This document shows, one piece after another, positions 31,676 through 42,637 of a stretch of 64,000 nucleotides of DNA. The stretch spans positions 363,094-427,093 of the forward strand of contig NZ_FOFR01000003.1 in assembly GCF_900110955.1 (NCBI RefSeq). The letters are read 5' to 3'. The position numbers and the translations under genes are program-made. The notes under the pieces are model-generated. The model searched no databases. It worked only from the letters and a program-made list of their open reading frames with translations, and was not told where the DNA came from. Position 1 is the first letter of the stretch. Every line of letters starts with the position of its first letter. Source of the DNA: Lentzea xinjiangensis (GTDB lineage: Bacteria; Actinomycetota; Actinomycetes; Mycobacteriales; Pseudonocardiaceae).

Positions 31676-32358
31676 TGCTGCTCAGCCAGCGCGCGACCGA
31701 TGAAGTGCGCCGACAGCAAGGCGAAGATGTACGCCTGCAGCACCTGCACGAGCGCCTCCAGCAGGTACAGCGCTATCGCGAGCGCGAAACCCAGCGCCGA
31801 CAGCGGTTTGAGGTAGATCGGCGCCTGCAGCAGCAGGAACTCGCTGCCGAGAGTGAACACGAGCACCAGCAGGTGGCCCGCGAACATCGCCGCGAACACC
31901 CGGATGGCGAGGTTCACGGGGTCGAAGAAGAACTTCAGGATGACCTCGGTCGGGATCAGCAGACCCCACAGCACCGGCTTCGGCACGTCCGGGATGACGA
32001 ACTGGTTGCGCAGGTAGCCCTTGAGGCCGAACTTCCTGATGCCCACGTAGTGGTAGAGCGGGAAGATGATGATCAGCGCGACCGCCGCCGGGAAGCCGCT
32101 GTGCGTGAACGTCGGGAACTGCACGAGCGGGATCAGCCCGTAGAGGTTGTTCACCAGCACGAAGCAGAAGATGCTGACGATCAGCGGCACGTACGGCGCG
32201 AACTCCTTCGCGCCGATCTGCTCGCGGGCGATCGTGTTGCGGCCGAAGTCGTAGACCGACTCGGCGGCGAACTGCCAGCGCGACGGGACCAGCTTCAGGT
32301 TCCTGGTGGTGACCAGGAAGAACGTCAGGATGATGACGACCGACAGGACCAGCAGCAC
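31672..32358 (-). pseudogene. atpB: Orphan ATP synthase F0 subunit a, apparent 5' frameshift
   Basis: Subunit a of the F0 proton channel: LAIRVFAAMFAGHLL holds the essential Arg, and LLEALVQVLQAYIFALL the conserved Gln helix. The frame open from GTG 32358 gives 228 residues. In the same frame, upstream sequence to 32463 continues in family style (GQEDILLPPIFTWHEPFG) but has no ATG, GTG or TTG and meets a stop at 32464. An ATG with a GAGGGGG ribosome site at 32474 opens another frame (MAGNDVF). A one-base indel near 32450-32463 would join them. No other ATP synthase gene is adjacent, which is unusual for atpB. It may be a duplicate, a decaying copy or a sequencing error. Confidence 0.72.
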
Positions 32359-32484
32359 CTGCGGCTTGGTCGGCGCGAAGTCGAACGGCAGGCCGAACGG
32401 CTCGTGCCAGGTGAAGATCGGTGGAAGGAGAATGTCCTCTTGCCCGGTGGGCTGAAGACGTCGTTACCGGCCATTGGGCGAACC

Positions 32485-32525
32485 CCCTCGTCCATGGTCT
32501 GCAACCAGACTTTAGCGGACGAGGG
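32485..32525 (-). promoter_or_regulatory. Nested hairpin sequestering the atpB ribosome site
   Basis: On the minus-strand RNA, CCCTCGTCC (32525-32517) pairs with GGACGAGGG (32493-32485), which contains the ribosome site of ATG 32474. An inner GTCTG-CAAC-CAGAC type stem lies between. Such a fold would hide the site. Confidence 0.5.
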
Positions 32526-32596
32526 CGACGCAGATCACAGCGGGGTCACGAAAAGGCAACGCCACCCATCGCGCCCTTCCAGCGGAGACCCGGATC

Positions 32597-32630
32597 CGCT
32601 GCCGTCCCCTCCGGAGGGGGAACGACAGCG
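32597..32630. terminator. Hairpin after rnj
   Basis: CGCTG (32597-32601) pairs with CAGCG (32626-32630) around an inner CCCCTCC-GGAGGGG stem, 15 bp past the rnj stop. No U-tract. Confidence 0.5.
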
Positions 32631-32644
32631 TCCGGCTGCTCGGG

Positions 32645-35226
<2,582 letters not shown>

Positions 35227-35236
35227 CTACCCGAGT

Positions 35237-35848
35237 TCAGACACTTCGGTTCAACGACCGCACGCGTTGCACCGCGTCGGCGTCGCCGCTGTACTCCACG
35301 ACGGCCTCGTCCCGGCCGAACGCGAGCATCACGAGCTCGGCCACCTCGCCCGTGATCACCACGCCGTTCGCGCCCTGCTTGGCGACCACGTGCTCGCCGT
35401 CCGGGCGCACCAAAGTCACCCCGACGGGGGACGACTTGTACGTCATGCGCGCGGTGAACGGCAGCACCTTCCACAGCGTGGCCTCACGACGGGCGTCGTG
35501 GGGCCGCGGCTGCCAGCCCGGCCGCGCGCGTCGCACGTCCTCGTGGTGGACGAAGTACTCGGCGGTGTTGATCAGGTCGTCGACCGGCTGGATCCAGAAC
35601 GGCGGCGTGCGCACCAGGTCGAGGAGCTCGCTCCACGCCTTGTGCGCGTAGTCCCGCTGGACCTTCTCCGTCCACTTCGCGAGGACGGGCACCACGATCC
35701 CCGGCGCGGTGTCCGGCCGCCGCTCGCGGATCGCGAGGTGCGCGGCGAGGTCCTTCGTCAGCCACGTGCCGCACAGCGTCGGCGCGTCCGGGCCCAGCTC
35801 GGTCATGAGGTCGACGAGCGCCTTGCGCTCGTCGCGGGCGAAACCCAC
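35237..35848 (-). CDS. TIGR03085-family protein (MDMPI/DinB-like fold)
   Basis: A 203-residue actinobacterial protein of the maleylpyruvate-isomerase/DinB helix-bundle group. The N-terminal metal-site candidates are in WLTKDLAAHLAIRERRPD and FVHHEDVRRARPGW; the latter HHEDVRR is the family hallmark. GTG 35848 has GGAGGA 9 nt upstream. Relatives use mycothiol as cofactor, but a reaction for this group is not established. It lies 20 bp upstream of dapA in the same direction and 19 bp after the lipoprotein gene. Confidence 0.82.
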   Translation of the reverse strand: MGFARDERKALVDLMTELGPDAPTLCGTWLTKDLAAHLAIRERRPDTAPGIVVPVLAKWTEKVQRDYAHKAWSELLDLVRTPPFWIQPVDDLINTAEYFVHHEDVRRARPGWQPRPHDARREATLWKVLPFTARMTYKSSPVGVTLVRPDGEHVVAKQGANGVVITGEVAELVMLAFGRDEAVVEYSGDADAVQRVRSLNRSV

Positions 35849-35867
35849 GTTGAGTAGTCCTCCTGGT

Positions 35868-36281
35868 TCAGGCCTCGTTCGGCTGGTAGCAGCTGGTGAA
35901 GCCGTTCGGCTTCGCCGAGCTGCCGGCGAGCAGGGCCACGGTCTGCTCGCGGTTCAGGTTCTCCGGGTACCCCGGCCAGTCGGGTTCCTGTCCGTTGACG
36001 TGCAGTTCGTCGAGCCAGTAGCCGGACTGGCCCGAGATCTTGGCGAACTCCAGGTCGCAGCCCTTCACCCGCACGACGACCTCGATGGTCTTCTCCGAGG
36101 ACTTCACCGTGCGCTTGCCGATCTTCTTGGACTTCTTCTCCTTCTCCGTGCTGGGCTCGCCGGGGTTGGCGAAGCCGGCGGCCTTGAGCTCGGAGACGAA
36201 CTTGTCCTCGTTGTTCCCGCACGCCGACAGGGCGGCCGCACAGCCGAGGGCCAGCACGACCGGGAGGATCCTTCGCTTCAC
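35868..36281 (-). CDS. Lipoprotein, kinase operon partner
   Basis: A 137-residue secreted lipoprotein. The signal peptide MKRRILPVVLALGCAAALSA ends at a lipobox LSAC, with Cys21 as lipid anchor. The mature part has a Lys-rich stretch (KEKKSKKIGKRTVK), one pair of cysteines and the ending TSCYQPNEA. No known domain is recognised. The GTG at 36281 lies 2 bp after the stop of the kinase gene, so both are on one mRNA. It may act outside the membrane with the kinase sensor domain. Confidence 0.75.
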   Translation of the reverse strand: MKRRILPVVLALGCAAALSACGNNEDKFVSELKAAGFANPGEPSTEKEKKSKKIGKRTVKSSEKTIEVVVRVKGCDLEFAKISGQSGYWLDELHVNGQEPDWPGYPENLNREQTVALLAGSSAKPNGFTSCYQPNEA

Positions 36282-36283
36282 CG

Positions 36284-37723
36284 TTAGTTGTCCTTCTTCG
36301 CGCTGATGGTGCCGTCCAGCCGGCTGCCGTCCTTCTTGTTCGCCACGCAGTAGATCCGGCGCTGGGCGGTGTCGTTCTTGTCCTTCTGCCACGCCGAGCC
36401 GGTCGGGATCAGCGTGGTGAGCTTGAGGCTGTCGCCGTCCTTGACCCACCGCGACCTCAGCGTCAGCTCGCAGCGCGCGACGCCGAGGCTCGTCAGCGCC
36501 TCGGCACCGGGGTAGGCGGCGTCGGGCAGGGCCGAGGACACCGGCAGCGTCTCGACCGCGTCGAACACCTCGAAGTCGTGCGGCTTGTCGCACTCCTCGC
36601 GGGTGTCGGAGTCGAGCAGCTTCGTCGGCGCGACCTGGCCGTTGCCGCACACGTTCTCGGACAGGCCGAAGACGGGGACCTCGCCGCCCTCGCCGTAGGT
36701 CAGCGTGGCGCTGTCGCCGCCGCCCGGCGCCGTGAACCAGCTGTGCGCGTAGATGCCGCCGGTGAACGCGGCCGCGGCGATGGCGACGGCGCCGGCCAGC
36801 GCGAGGACGCGGGTGCGCTTCTTCTTCGCCGGGTCGGCCGGGGCGGCCTGCCGGTACTGCTGGGTCTGGACGGGCGGGATGCCGGTGGGCGGCGTCGGCT
36901 GGTTGCCGATGCTCGCGAGCATGGCGCGCGCCTGCGGGCCGGACAGCCGGGCGTTCGGGTCGGCGATCAGCAAGCCGGTGATCACGGCGCTGAGCACGCC
37001 GGTCGCGCGGGTCAGGCGCGGGGTCTCGCTCATGATCGCGTGCAGGGTCGAGGCCGTGGAGGAGCGCTCGAACGGGCTCCAGCCCTCGACGGCGTAGCAG
37101 AGCGTCGCGCCCAGCGCCCACAGGTCGGACGCGGGACCGGCCTCGTGGCCGTGGATGCGCTCCGGCGACATGTAGGCGGGTGAGCCGATGAGGCTGCCGC
37201 TGGTCGTGAGGCGGGGGTCGTCGACGGCCTGGGCGATGCCGAAGTCGGTGAGCTTGACCTTGCCGTCCGGGCGGACCATCAGGTTGCCCGGCTTCACGTC
37301 GCGGTGCACGATCCCGGCCGCGTGCGCGGTCTCCAGCGCGGACAACGCCTGCAGCGCGATGGACACGACCTGGTTCTGCGGCATCGGCCCGTGGGCGCTG
37401 ATCAACGTCGACAGCGTCGCCGCCTCGACCAGCTCCATGATGATGTACGTCAGGCCGTTCTCGTTGATCGCGTCGTACACCGTCACGACAGCGGGGTCGT
37501 TGAGCTTGCCCGCGGTGCGCGCCTCACGCAGAGCGCGCTCTTCGAGCACACGGCGCTCCTCGTGCGCGATGCCCTCCGGCAGGTGCAGTTCCTTGATCGC
37601 GACATAGCGCCCGATGTGGCGGTCCTGGGCACGCCAGACGATGCCCATGCCACCGCGGCCGAGCTCGGCCATCAGGGCGTACCTGCCCGCGATGACGCGC
37701 GGTTCGACTGCCTGACTGTGCAT
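36284..37723 (-). CDS. Ser/Thr protein kinase, PknB type, with septum-formation-like sensor
   Basis: A 479-residue transmembrane kinase. The catalytic domain (residues 14-270) has the Gly loop LGRGGMGIVW, Lys44 in VAIKEL, the catalytic loop HRDVKPGN with Asp142, DFG with Asp160, and an activation loop holding SGSLIGSPAYMSPE. A linker leads to a single membrane helix at about 304-326. The extracytoplasmic part carries paired cysteines and resembles the DUF4190-linked septum-formation domain rather than PASTA repeats. It precedes a lipoprotein gene by 2 bp. Targets are unknown; an envelope-signal role is inferred. Confidence 0.9.
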   Translation of the reverse strand: MHSQAVEPRVIAGRYALMAELGRGGMGIVWRAQDRHIGRYVAIKELHLPEGIAHEERRVLEERALREARTAGKLNDPAVVTVYDAINENGLTYIIMELVEAATLSTLISAHGPMPQNQVVSIALQALSALETAHAAGIVHRDVKPGNLMVRPDGKVKLTDFGIAQAVDDPRLTTSGSLIGSPAYMSPERIHGHEAGPASDLWALGATLCYAVEGWSPFERSSTASTLHAIMSETPRLTRATGVLSAVITGLLIADPNARLSGPQARAMLASIGNQPTPPTGIPPVQTQQYRQAAPADPAKKKRTRVLALAGAVAIAAAAFTGGIYAHSWFTAPGGGDSATLTYGEGGEVPVFGLSENVCGNGQVAPTKLLDSDTREECDKPHDFEVFDAVETLPVSSALPDAAYPGAEALTSLGVARCELTLRSRWVKDGDSLKLTTLIPTGSAWQKDKNDTAQRRIYCVANKKDGSRLDGTISAKKDN

Positions 37724-37808
37724 CGTTCTCTCCTCGGGCGGACGTGCCGCCCAACCGGGACCGAGGGCGTTGACGGTACTTCAGACCCGCCACACGGGAG
37801 ATCGGTTC

Positions 37809-38210
37809 CTACGCTTCCGGCGCTACAACCAGTTCGTGACCCGCGGAGCGCAACGCGACCACGGCGCGGCCGAGGTCCGCGTGCTTCACCAGGAGGTGGT
37901 CGGTGTCGTAAGTGGACAGCGCGAACAACGACACGCCCGCGGCGGCGAGCTCCCCCGCCAGGGCGGCCATGATGCCGGTGAGCGTGAACTCCAGCGGCCC
38001 GCGCACGGTGAGCAGCCGCCAGCCCCGCTCCTGGTCGCCGCCCGCGATGGCGAACGACGAGGGGGCGATGACCGACACCTCGTCCGAGGTCCTGGTCACG
38101 GACACCAGCACGCCGGTGAGGTCGAGCAAGCCGGTGGGGACGGGGGCCGCCGGCGCCAGGCGCGTGACGGTGTACTCGCCGGGACGGACGTCGACGATGA
38201 GCCGCTTCAT
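37809..38210 (-). CDS. ACT-domain protein
   Basis: A 133-residue protein with two ACT-like units: EYTVTRLAPAAPVP leading to the first, and WRLLTVRGPLEFTLTGIMAALAGELAAAGVSLF to the second, where the latter is the canonical ligand-binding pattern. Similar small CASTOR/ACT_7 proteins bind amino acids. ATG 38210 (MKRLIVDV) begins the conserved part and lies 4 bp after the thyX stop. Function beyond ligand binding is unknown. Confidence 0.8.
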   Translation of the reverse strand: MKRLIVDVRPGEYTVTRLAPAAPVPTGLLDLTGVLVSVTRTSDEVSVIAPSSFAIAGGDQERGWRLLTVRGPLEFTLTGIMAALAGELAAAGVSLFALSTYDTDHLLVKHADLGRAVVALRSAGHELVVAPEA

Positions 38211-38214
38211 GGCG

Positions 38215-38919
38215 TCAGCCTTCAACCACCAGCGGGCTCGAAGCAACTTCTGTGCCGTCCGGGAGTGTCGAGATGACGAAGTCGGCGAACGCGTTCGGCG
38301 CCGCTCCGGTCAGTTCCCGCAGGCACGCCACGGCGAGTTCGCGCAGTTCGACGTTGATGTGCTCGGTCGCCCGCATCGCGATGAAGTGCCGCCATGAGCG
38401 GTAGTTGCCCGTGACCACGATCTCGGTGCCTGTCGCGTTCGGCAGGACAGACCGTGCGATCTGCCGCGCGCGCCTGCCGTTGACGGTCTTCTCGAGGCTC
38501 TGCACCAGGTCCTCGTACGCCTTGAGGCTCGCCTCGGTCGCCGCGACGAACCTCGCGTGCAGCTCCGGGTCCCGGGCGATCAGGCCCGGCTCGACGACGT
38601 CGGTCGGGTCGGTGCGCTGGGAGAGCTGCGAGTACGAGAAGTGGCGGTGCCGGATCAGCTCGTGCGTGAGCGAACGCGGCAGTTCGGTCAGGTAGAGCGT
38701 GGCGCTGCCGTGCTCGAACGCGGCGAGGTGGCCGACGTCGAGCAGGTGGTGCAGGAACGTCGCGTTGGTGTTCGTCATCGGGTTCGAGCGGTCCCACGAC
38801 TGGTAGCAGGCCCGCCCGGCGAACTCGACGAGCGCGGCGCCACCGTCCGCGTCGGTAGTCCACGGCACGTCGTCCGGCGGGATGAACTCGGTCCTCGCCA
38901 CCAACCGCACTCTGGGCAT
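38215..38919 (-). CDS. thyX: FAD-dependent thymidylate synthase
   Basis: Makes dTMP from dUMP with FAD and methylene-folate, 234 residues. The ThyX signature RHR-x2-S-x4-S-x-R is [13 protein letters not shown] at about residues 83-95. The ending [12 protein letters not shown] and the downstream RELAVACL helix complete the fold. ATG 38919 follows TAATGT by 7 nt, so the mRNA is probably leaderless. It is upstream of the ACT-domain gene and near dapA-rnj, the mycobacterial neighbourhood. Confidence 0.95.
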   Translation of the reverse strand: MPRVRLVARTEFIPPDDVPWTTDADGGAALVEFAGRACYQSWDRSNPMTNTNATFLHHLLDVGHLAAFEHGSATLYLTELPRSLTHELIRHRHFSYSQLSQRTDPTDVVEPGLIARDPELHARFVAATEASLKAYEDLVQSLEKTVNGRRARQIARSVLPNATGTEIVVTGNYRSWRHFIAMRATEHINVELRELAVACLRELTGAAPNAFADFVISTLPDGTEVASSPLVVEG

Positions 38920-38926
38920 GGCTCCG

Positions 38927-38932
38927 ACATTA
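38927..38932 (-). promoter_or_regulatory. -10 box of thyX (leaderless)
   Basis: TAATGT on the minus strand lies 7 nt before the thyX ATG. Confidence 0.5.
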
Positions 38933-38969
38933 GTGCCGACACCACCCGGTGGTTGCACGACGCCGGAAG

Positions 38970-38989
38970 TGACGTCATAGTGATGTCAT
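38970..38989. promoter_or_regulatory. Direct repeats at the RHH gene start, candidate operator
   Basis: TGACGTCAT and TGATGTCAT are repeated with 2 bp between them, and the second runs into the ATG of the RHH gene. CATAGT between them may be the -10 box. Ribbon-helix-helix repressors bind such short repeats. Confidence 0.55.
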
Positions 38990-39491
38990 GGATCTGTCGC
39001 CGTACATCGCGTCACTGCGCGAAGACCTGGCGACGGCCGCTTCCGCGGGGGACGAGAACACCCGCCGAACGGCCGCCGCGTTGTCCGCAGCGCTCGAGCC
39101 AGCCGCGCGACTGGCGATCATGAACGCGCTGTCGGACCTGGCAGCGGAGGTCACCGCCTCCCTGGAGGGCCAGGTCGTGGAGGTTCGCCTGGCGGGCCGT
39201 GACGTCCAGGTGGTCGTCACGGGGTCGGCCGAACCCGAGCCGGAGCCCGCCCCGCGGCACGAGGTGCCGTTCGGTGATGCCACGGGTGACATCAGCCGCA
39301 TCACCCTGCGCATGATCAACGAGCTGAAGTCGAAGGCCGAGGCCGCCGCGGCGGCGCAGGGCGTGTCGCTGAACTCGTTCATCCAGCAGGCCGTGGGTGG
39401 CGCGGTGCACGGCAAGCACAAGCAGCAGCACAAGGGGTGGAGCGGGCAGCCGGGCTCCGGTTCGCGCGTCCGCGGATGGGTGCAGGGGTGA
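38988..39491 (+). CDS. Protein with C-terminal ribbon-helix-helix (HicB-like) domain
   Basis: A 167-residue protein with a helical N-terminal region (residues 1-70), an acidic Glu-Pro linker, and a ribbon-helix-helix motif near residues 100-140: DISRITLRMINELKSKAEAA then GVSLNSFIQQAV. The tail is basic (HGKHKQQHKG). It shares a 4-bp GTGA overlap with a DUF4097 gene. No HicA toxin is next to it, so a chromosomal toxin-antitoxin role is not supported. It probably regulates itself and its partner through the repeats over its start. Confidence 0.75.
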   Translation: MDLSPYIASLREDLATAASAGDENTRRTAAALSAALEPAARLAIMNALSDLAAEVTASLEGQVVEVRLAGRDVQVVVTGSAEPEPEPAPRHEVPFGDATGDISRITLRMINELKSKAEAAAAAQGVSLNSFIQQAVGGAVHGKHKQQHKGWSGQPGSGSRVRGWVQG

Positions 39492-40405
39492 GCGGGATGA
39501 CCGAGTCGTCAGAGCCCACGGAGCCGGCGGGCGTCGTGCGCCAGCAGAGCTTCGAGTTCGCGGGTACCGCCGAGATCGACGTCTCGCTGCTCAGCGGCCG
39601 GGTGCAGGTGCACCTGGTCGACGGTCCGGGCGTGCACGTCGAGGTGCGGCACGACCCAGCGGCGGGCAGCTCGTGGACCGAAGGTCTGTCGAGCGTGCTC
39701 AGCTGGGTCAGCGGCCAGTTCGGCGCCGAGAAGGCGGCTCCCGCGCCCGGCCCGGAGGAGGCCGTCCGGGAGGCCCGCGTCGAGCTGCTGGGCAACCGCT
39801 TGCGCATCGAGTCGTCGAAGGCACTGCCCTTGCGCGCCGTGCCGCTCTCGGTGGTGGTGACCGCGCCCGTCGGTTCGCACGTGTCCTCACGGACGGGCGC
39901 GGCCGATGTCGTCGTGACGGGTGGCGCGGGCCGGTTGGACCTGAACACCGGAACGGGCACCGTGTCCGCGGACCGGGCGACCGGCGAGGCCAAGATCAAC
40001 TCCGGGGCCGGCGCGGTCCGGCTCGGCACGATGCTCGCCTCGCTGAAGGCCAAGACGGGCAGCGGTGACGTCGAGGTGTCGTCGGTCGGCGGCACCACCA
40101 CGCTGATCACCGGCACCGGCGACGTCTGGCTGGGCGCCGTGCAGGGCAACGTCCAGGTCCGCACCGGCAGCGGTGACCTCACCGTGGCCGACGCGGCCTC
40201 GGGGGAGATCCAGCTCGGCACCGGCTCCGGCAACATCCGGGTCGGCATCCGCCAGGGCACGCTCGCGCGGATCGACCTGGTGTCCACCTCCGGCACCGCG
40301 CGCAGCGACCTCGACGTCTCGTCGTCGCCGCTGGGTGACGCCGCGCTGACGGTCACCGGCCGCACGGGCAGCGGCAACGCGCTCGTGACCGCAGCCGTGA
40401 GCTGA
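39488..40405 (+). CDS. DUF4097 beta-repeat protein
   Basis: A 305-residue protein with repeated short strand motifs, such as TGAADVVVTGG, KTGSGDVEVSS, GTGDVWLGAV, RTGSGDLTVA and GTGSGNIRVG from about residue 125 to the end, as in the DUF4097 right-handed beta-helix group. No signal peptide or membrane helix is evident, so it is likely cytoplasmic. GTG 39488 overlaps the RHH gene; ATG 39497 is the alternative. In other bacteria such genes often accompany small regulators; the function is unknown. Confidence 0.82.
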   Translation: MSGMTESSEPTEPAGVVRQQSFEFAGTAEIDVSLLSGRVQVHLVDGPGVHVEVRHDPAAGSSWTEGLSSVLSWVSGQFGAEKAAPAPGPEEAVREARVELLGNRLRIESSKALPLRAVPLSVVVTAPVGSHVSSRTGAADVVVTGGAGRLDLNTGTGTVSADRATGEAKINSGAGAVRLGTMLASLKAKTGSGDVEVSSVGGTTTLITGTGDVWLGAVQGNVQVRTGSGDLTVADAASGEIQLGTGSGNIRVGIRQGTLARIDLVSTSGTARSDLDVSSSPLGDAALTVTGRTGSGNALVTAAVS

Positions 40406-40441
40406 CCGGGGGGTCGGCGAGGAAGGCGACGTCCCCGGTCA
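40403..40441. terminator. Bidirectional hairpin between DUF4097 and SMI1 genes
   Basis: TGACCGGGG (40403-40411) and CCCCGGTCA (40433-40441) pair, with an inner GTCG/CGAC stem. The arms include the stop codons of both convergent genes. Confidence 0.7.
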
Positions 40442-40933
40442 GGGCTCCTGGAACGGCTTGGAGCCACCGGGGACGTCGGCCGGGAAGATCGGGCAGCGGA
40501 CCTCGCCGGTCAGGAACTTCCTGATGAAGCTCGAGAAGCTGCCGTCGTAGGACCACCTCTGCCGCAGGTCCGTGATCACCACGGTCCACTCGTCCGGCTC
40601 GCCGCGGGTGTACCAGAGGCAGTGGTCGTTGTTCACCGTGATCCCCCACGGCAGCAGCCCCGGCGAATCGGGGTGCACGCGCAGGCCCGGCTGCCTGCGC
40701 AGGGCCCGCATCACCCTGGGCGCCTGCGACATCCAGTTCATGAACCCGGCACGGGCCGTGGGGTGCAGGATCCGGACGTACCCACCGACGATCAGCGGCG
40801 GGTACGCCTCCGCGAGGTGCACGTAGTCGGCCGGCAGGGCCGTGCCCGCGCGCGACGCGACGGCGGCCCAGTCAACCGGGTCAGGACGCCTCTCCGGCGC
40901 TCCCAGCAGGTCGATCCACTCGTCAGGCGGCAC
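40439..40933 (-). CDS. SMI1/KNR4-family protein
   Basis: A 164-residue protein of the SMI1/KNR4 superfamily, seen as immunity proteins of contact-dependent or polymorphic toxins and in other roles. The features are LPADYVHLAEAYPPLIVGGYVRI, WGITVNNDHCLWYTRG and YDGSFSSFIRKFLTG. The start is GTG 40933. No toxin gene is nearby. A protective role is possible but not supported by context. Confidence 0.75.
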   Translation of the reverse strand: MPPDEWIDLLGAPERRPDPVDWAAVASRAGTALPADYVHLAEAYPPLIVGGYVRILHPTARAGFMNWMSQAPRVMRALRRQPGLRVHPDSPGLLPWGITVNNDHCLWYTRGEPDEWTVVITDLRQRWSYDGSFSSFIRKFLTGEVRCPIFPADVPGGSKPFQEP

Positions 40934-40951
40934 CGCTCACCTCCGTGACCC

Positions 40952-41560
40952 TCAAGCATCGCCTGCGGCACTCGGGACTCGGTTGTACCGCAGCCCGGCG
41001 ATGACCAGTGAGACGACGGCGTCGAACTCCTCCTGGACGCGAGGACCCGTCCACTCCCGGGCGTGCGCCGGGTGGTGGAACCTGTTCGTCGCGTCCCACA
41101 CCGCCTGCGCGGTCACGTCGACGTCGTCGGTCACGAACTCGTGGGTTTCCACTCCCGCCGAAATGATGCGCGTGAGCTGCCCCACCATGTGCCCGAGGTG
41201 GTACTCGACGATGTCGCTGCTCTCGTGGACGAGCGTCCGGAACGTGGCGAACAGCTCCTCGTCCTCGTGGTGCGCGCGGCGCTTCTCGTCGAAGAGCTTC
41301 TGCAACCAGGCCCTGAGCACCTCGGCGGCGGTGAGGCCCTCGCCGAACGCGGGGGTCATCTCCTCGTGGATCGCGGCGAGCCAGCGCTTCGTCACCGCTT
41401 CCCTGAGCGCGGCCTTGGTCGCGAAGTGGCGGTAGACGCTGCCGTGGCTGACCCCGAGCGCCTTGGCGACGTCCACCACCGTCGCCTTGGCCGGGCCGTA
41501 CCTGCGCAGCACCTCTTCGGTCGCCGCGAGGATCGCCTCACCGGTCAACGCCTCCGCCAC
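40952..41560 (-). CDS. TetR-family regulator
   Basis: A 202-residue regulator with an N-terminal helix-turn-helix, AKATVVDVAKALGVSHGSVYRHFATKAALREAV at about residues 24-56, and a ligand domain rich in His and Glu (DEKRRAHHEDEELF). The start is GTG 41560, 4 bp after the aldo/keto reductase stop, so it is in the same operon and likely regulates it. The inducer is unknown. Confidence 0.85.
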   Translation of the reverse strand: MAEALTGEAILAATEEVLRRYGPAKATVVDVAKALGVSHGSVYRHFATKAALREAVTKRWLAAIHEEMTPAFGEGLTAAEVLRAWLQKLFDEKRRAHHEDEELFATFRTLVHESSDIVEYHLGHMVGQLTRIISAGVETHEFVTDDVDVTAQAVWDATNRFHHPAHAREWTGPRVQEEFDAVVSLVIAGLRYNRVPSAAGDA

Positions 41561-41564
41561 GTGC

Positions 41565-42548
41565 TCACCTCTCGCTGTCCAGCATGGCCATCTGCTGCGC
41601 CGGGTACCGCGTGCCCGCGGCGGCGCCGACCGGAACCACGGTGTCGATCTCCCGCAGCTCCTGCTCGGTGAACGTCACGTCGACGGCACCGATCGCCTCC
41701 TCCAGCCTCGCACGCTTGCTCGTGCCGACCAGAGGCACCACGTCCTCGCCGCGCGCGGCGACCCACGCGATCGCGAGCTGCGCGACCGTGACGCCCTTGT
41801 CCCGCGCGATCTCGCCGAGCTTCTCGACGAGCGCGGCGTTGTGGCGCAGGTTGTCGCCCTGGAACCGCGGGGTGTGGCCGCGCCAGTCGCCGGAGCTGAT
41901 CGCGAGCGGCGTGGCGGAGATCAGGCCGCGGGACAGCACGCCGTAGGCGGTGATGCCGATGCCGAGCTCACGGGTCGTCCGCAGGATCTCCTTCTCCACA
42001 CCGCGCTCCAGCAGGCCGTACTCGATCTGCAGGTCGGCGATGGGGTGCACGGCGTGGGCCCTGCGGATGGTCTCCGCACCGACCTCGCTCAGGCCGATGT
42101 GCCGCACGTGACCCTTCTCGACCTGCTCGGCGATGGCGCCGATGGTGTCCTCGATCGGCACGTCCGGGTCGAGCCGCGCCGGCCGGTAGACGTCGACGTG
42201 GTCGGTGCCGAGCCGCTGCAACGAGTACGCGAGCGAGTTGGCGACCGCGACCGGCCGGCCGTCGAACCCGAGGAAAGCTCCCTCGGCGTCGCGCATGGCA
42301 CCGAACTTGACGCTGAGCAGCACCTCGTCCCGGCGGCCCCTGATCGCCTCGCTGATGAGCAGCTCGTTGTGGCCCTGGCCGTAGAAGTCACCGGTGTCGA
42401 GCAGCGTGACGCCCGCGTCGACGGCCGCGCGGACGGTCGCGATGCTCTCGTCCCGGTCCGCGGGGCCGTACGCGTTGGACATGCCCATGCAGCCGAGGCC
42501 GATGGCGGACACGACCGGGCCGGTGGCTCCGAGCTGGCGCTTCTGCAT
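41565..42548 (-). CDS. Aldo/keto reductase
   Basis: NADPH-dependent carbonyl reductase of the AKR superfamily, 327 residues. The catalytic Asp and Tyr are in LLDTGDFYGQGHNE, the Lys in LLSVKFG, and the NADPH-binding end is VPLVGTSKRARLEEA. The catalytic His position reads VDVYRPARLDP, where the usual HR is RP, a variant common in actinobacterial AKRs. ATG 42548 heads an operon with the TetR gene and is divergent from an ArsR gene. Confidence 0.85.
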   Translation of the reverse strand: MQKRQLGATGPVVSAIGLGCMGMSNAYGPADRDESIATVRAAVDAGVTLLDTGDFYGQGHNELLISEAIRGRRDEVLLSVKFGAMRDAEGAFLGFDGRPVAVANSLAYSLQRLGTDHVDVYRPARLDPDVPIEDTIGAIAEQVEKGHVRHIGLSEVGAETIRRAHAVHPIADLQIEYGLLERGVEKEILRTTRELGIGITAYGVLSRGLISATPLAISSGDWRGHTPRFQGDNLRHNAALVEKLGEIARDKGVTVAQLAIAWVAARGEDVVPLVGTSKRARLEEAIGAVDVTFTEQELREIDTVVPVGAAAGTRYPAQQMAMLDSER

Positions 42549-42637
42549 TGTCGAACCCCTTCGTCTCTCAGATGGCTCCAGCTTCTCGCATCAAGTGACA
42601 GATTTCAATATCTGTCAGCAGTCAGTTGTTCGCAGGA

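Noticed and set aside
38988..40405. HicAB toxin-antitoxin module
   Set aside because: The RHH protein is too long and its partner is a DUF4097 protein, not a HicA toxin.
40439..40933. Immunity gene of a polymorphic toxin system
   Set aside because: No toxin, secretion or repeat-rich gene is nearby; SMI1/KNR4 folds have other roles.
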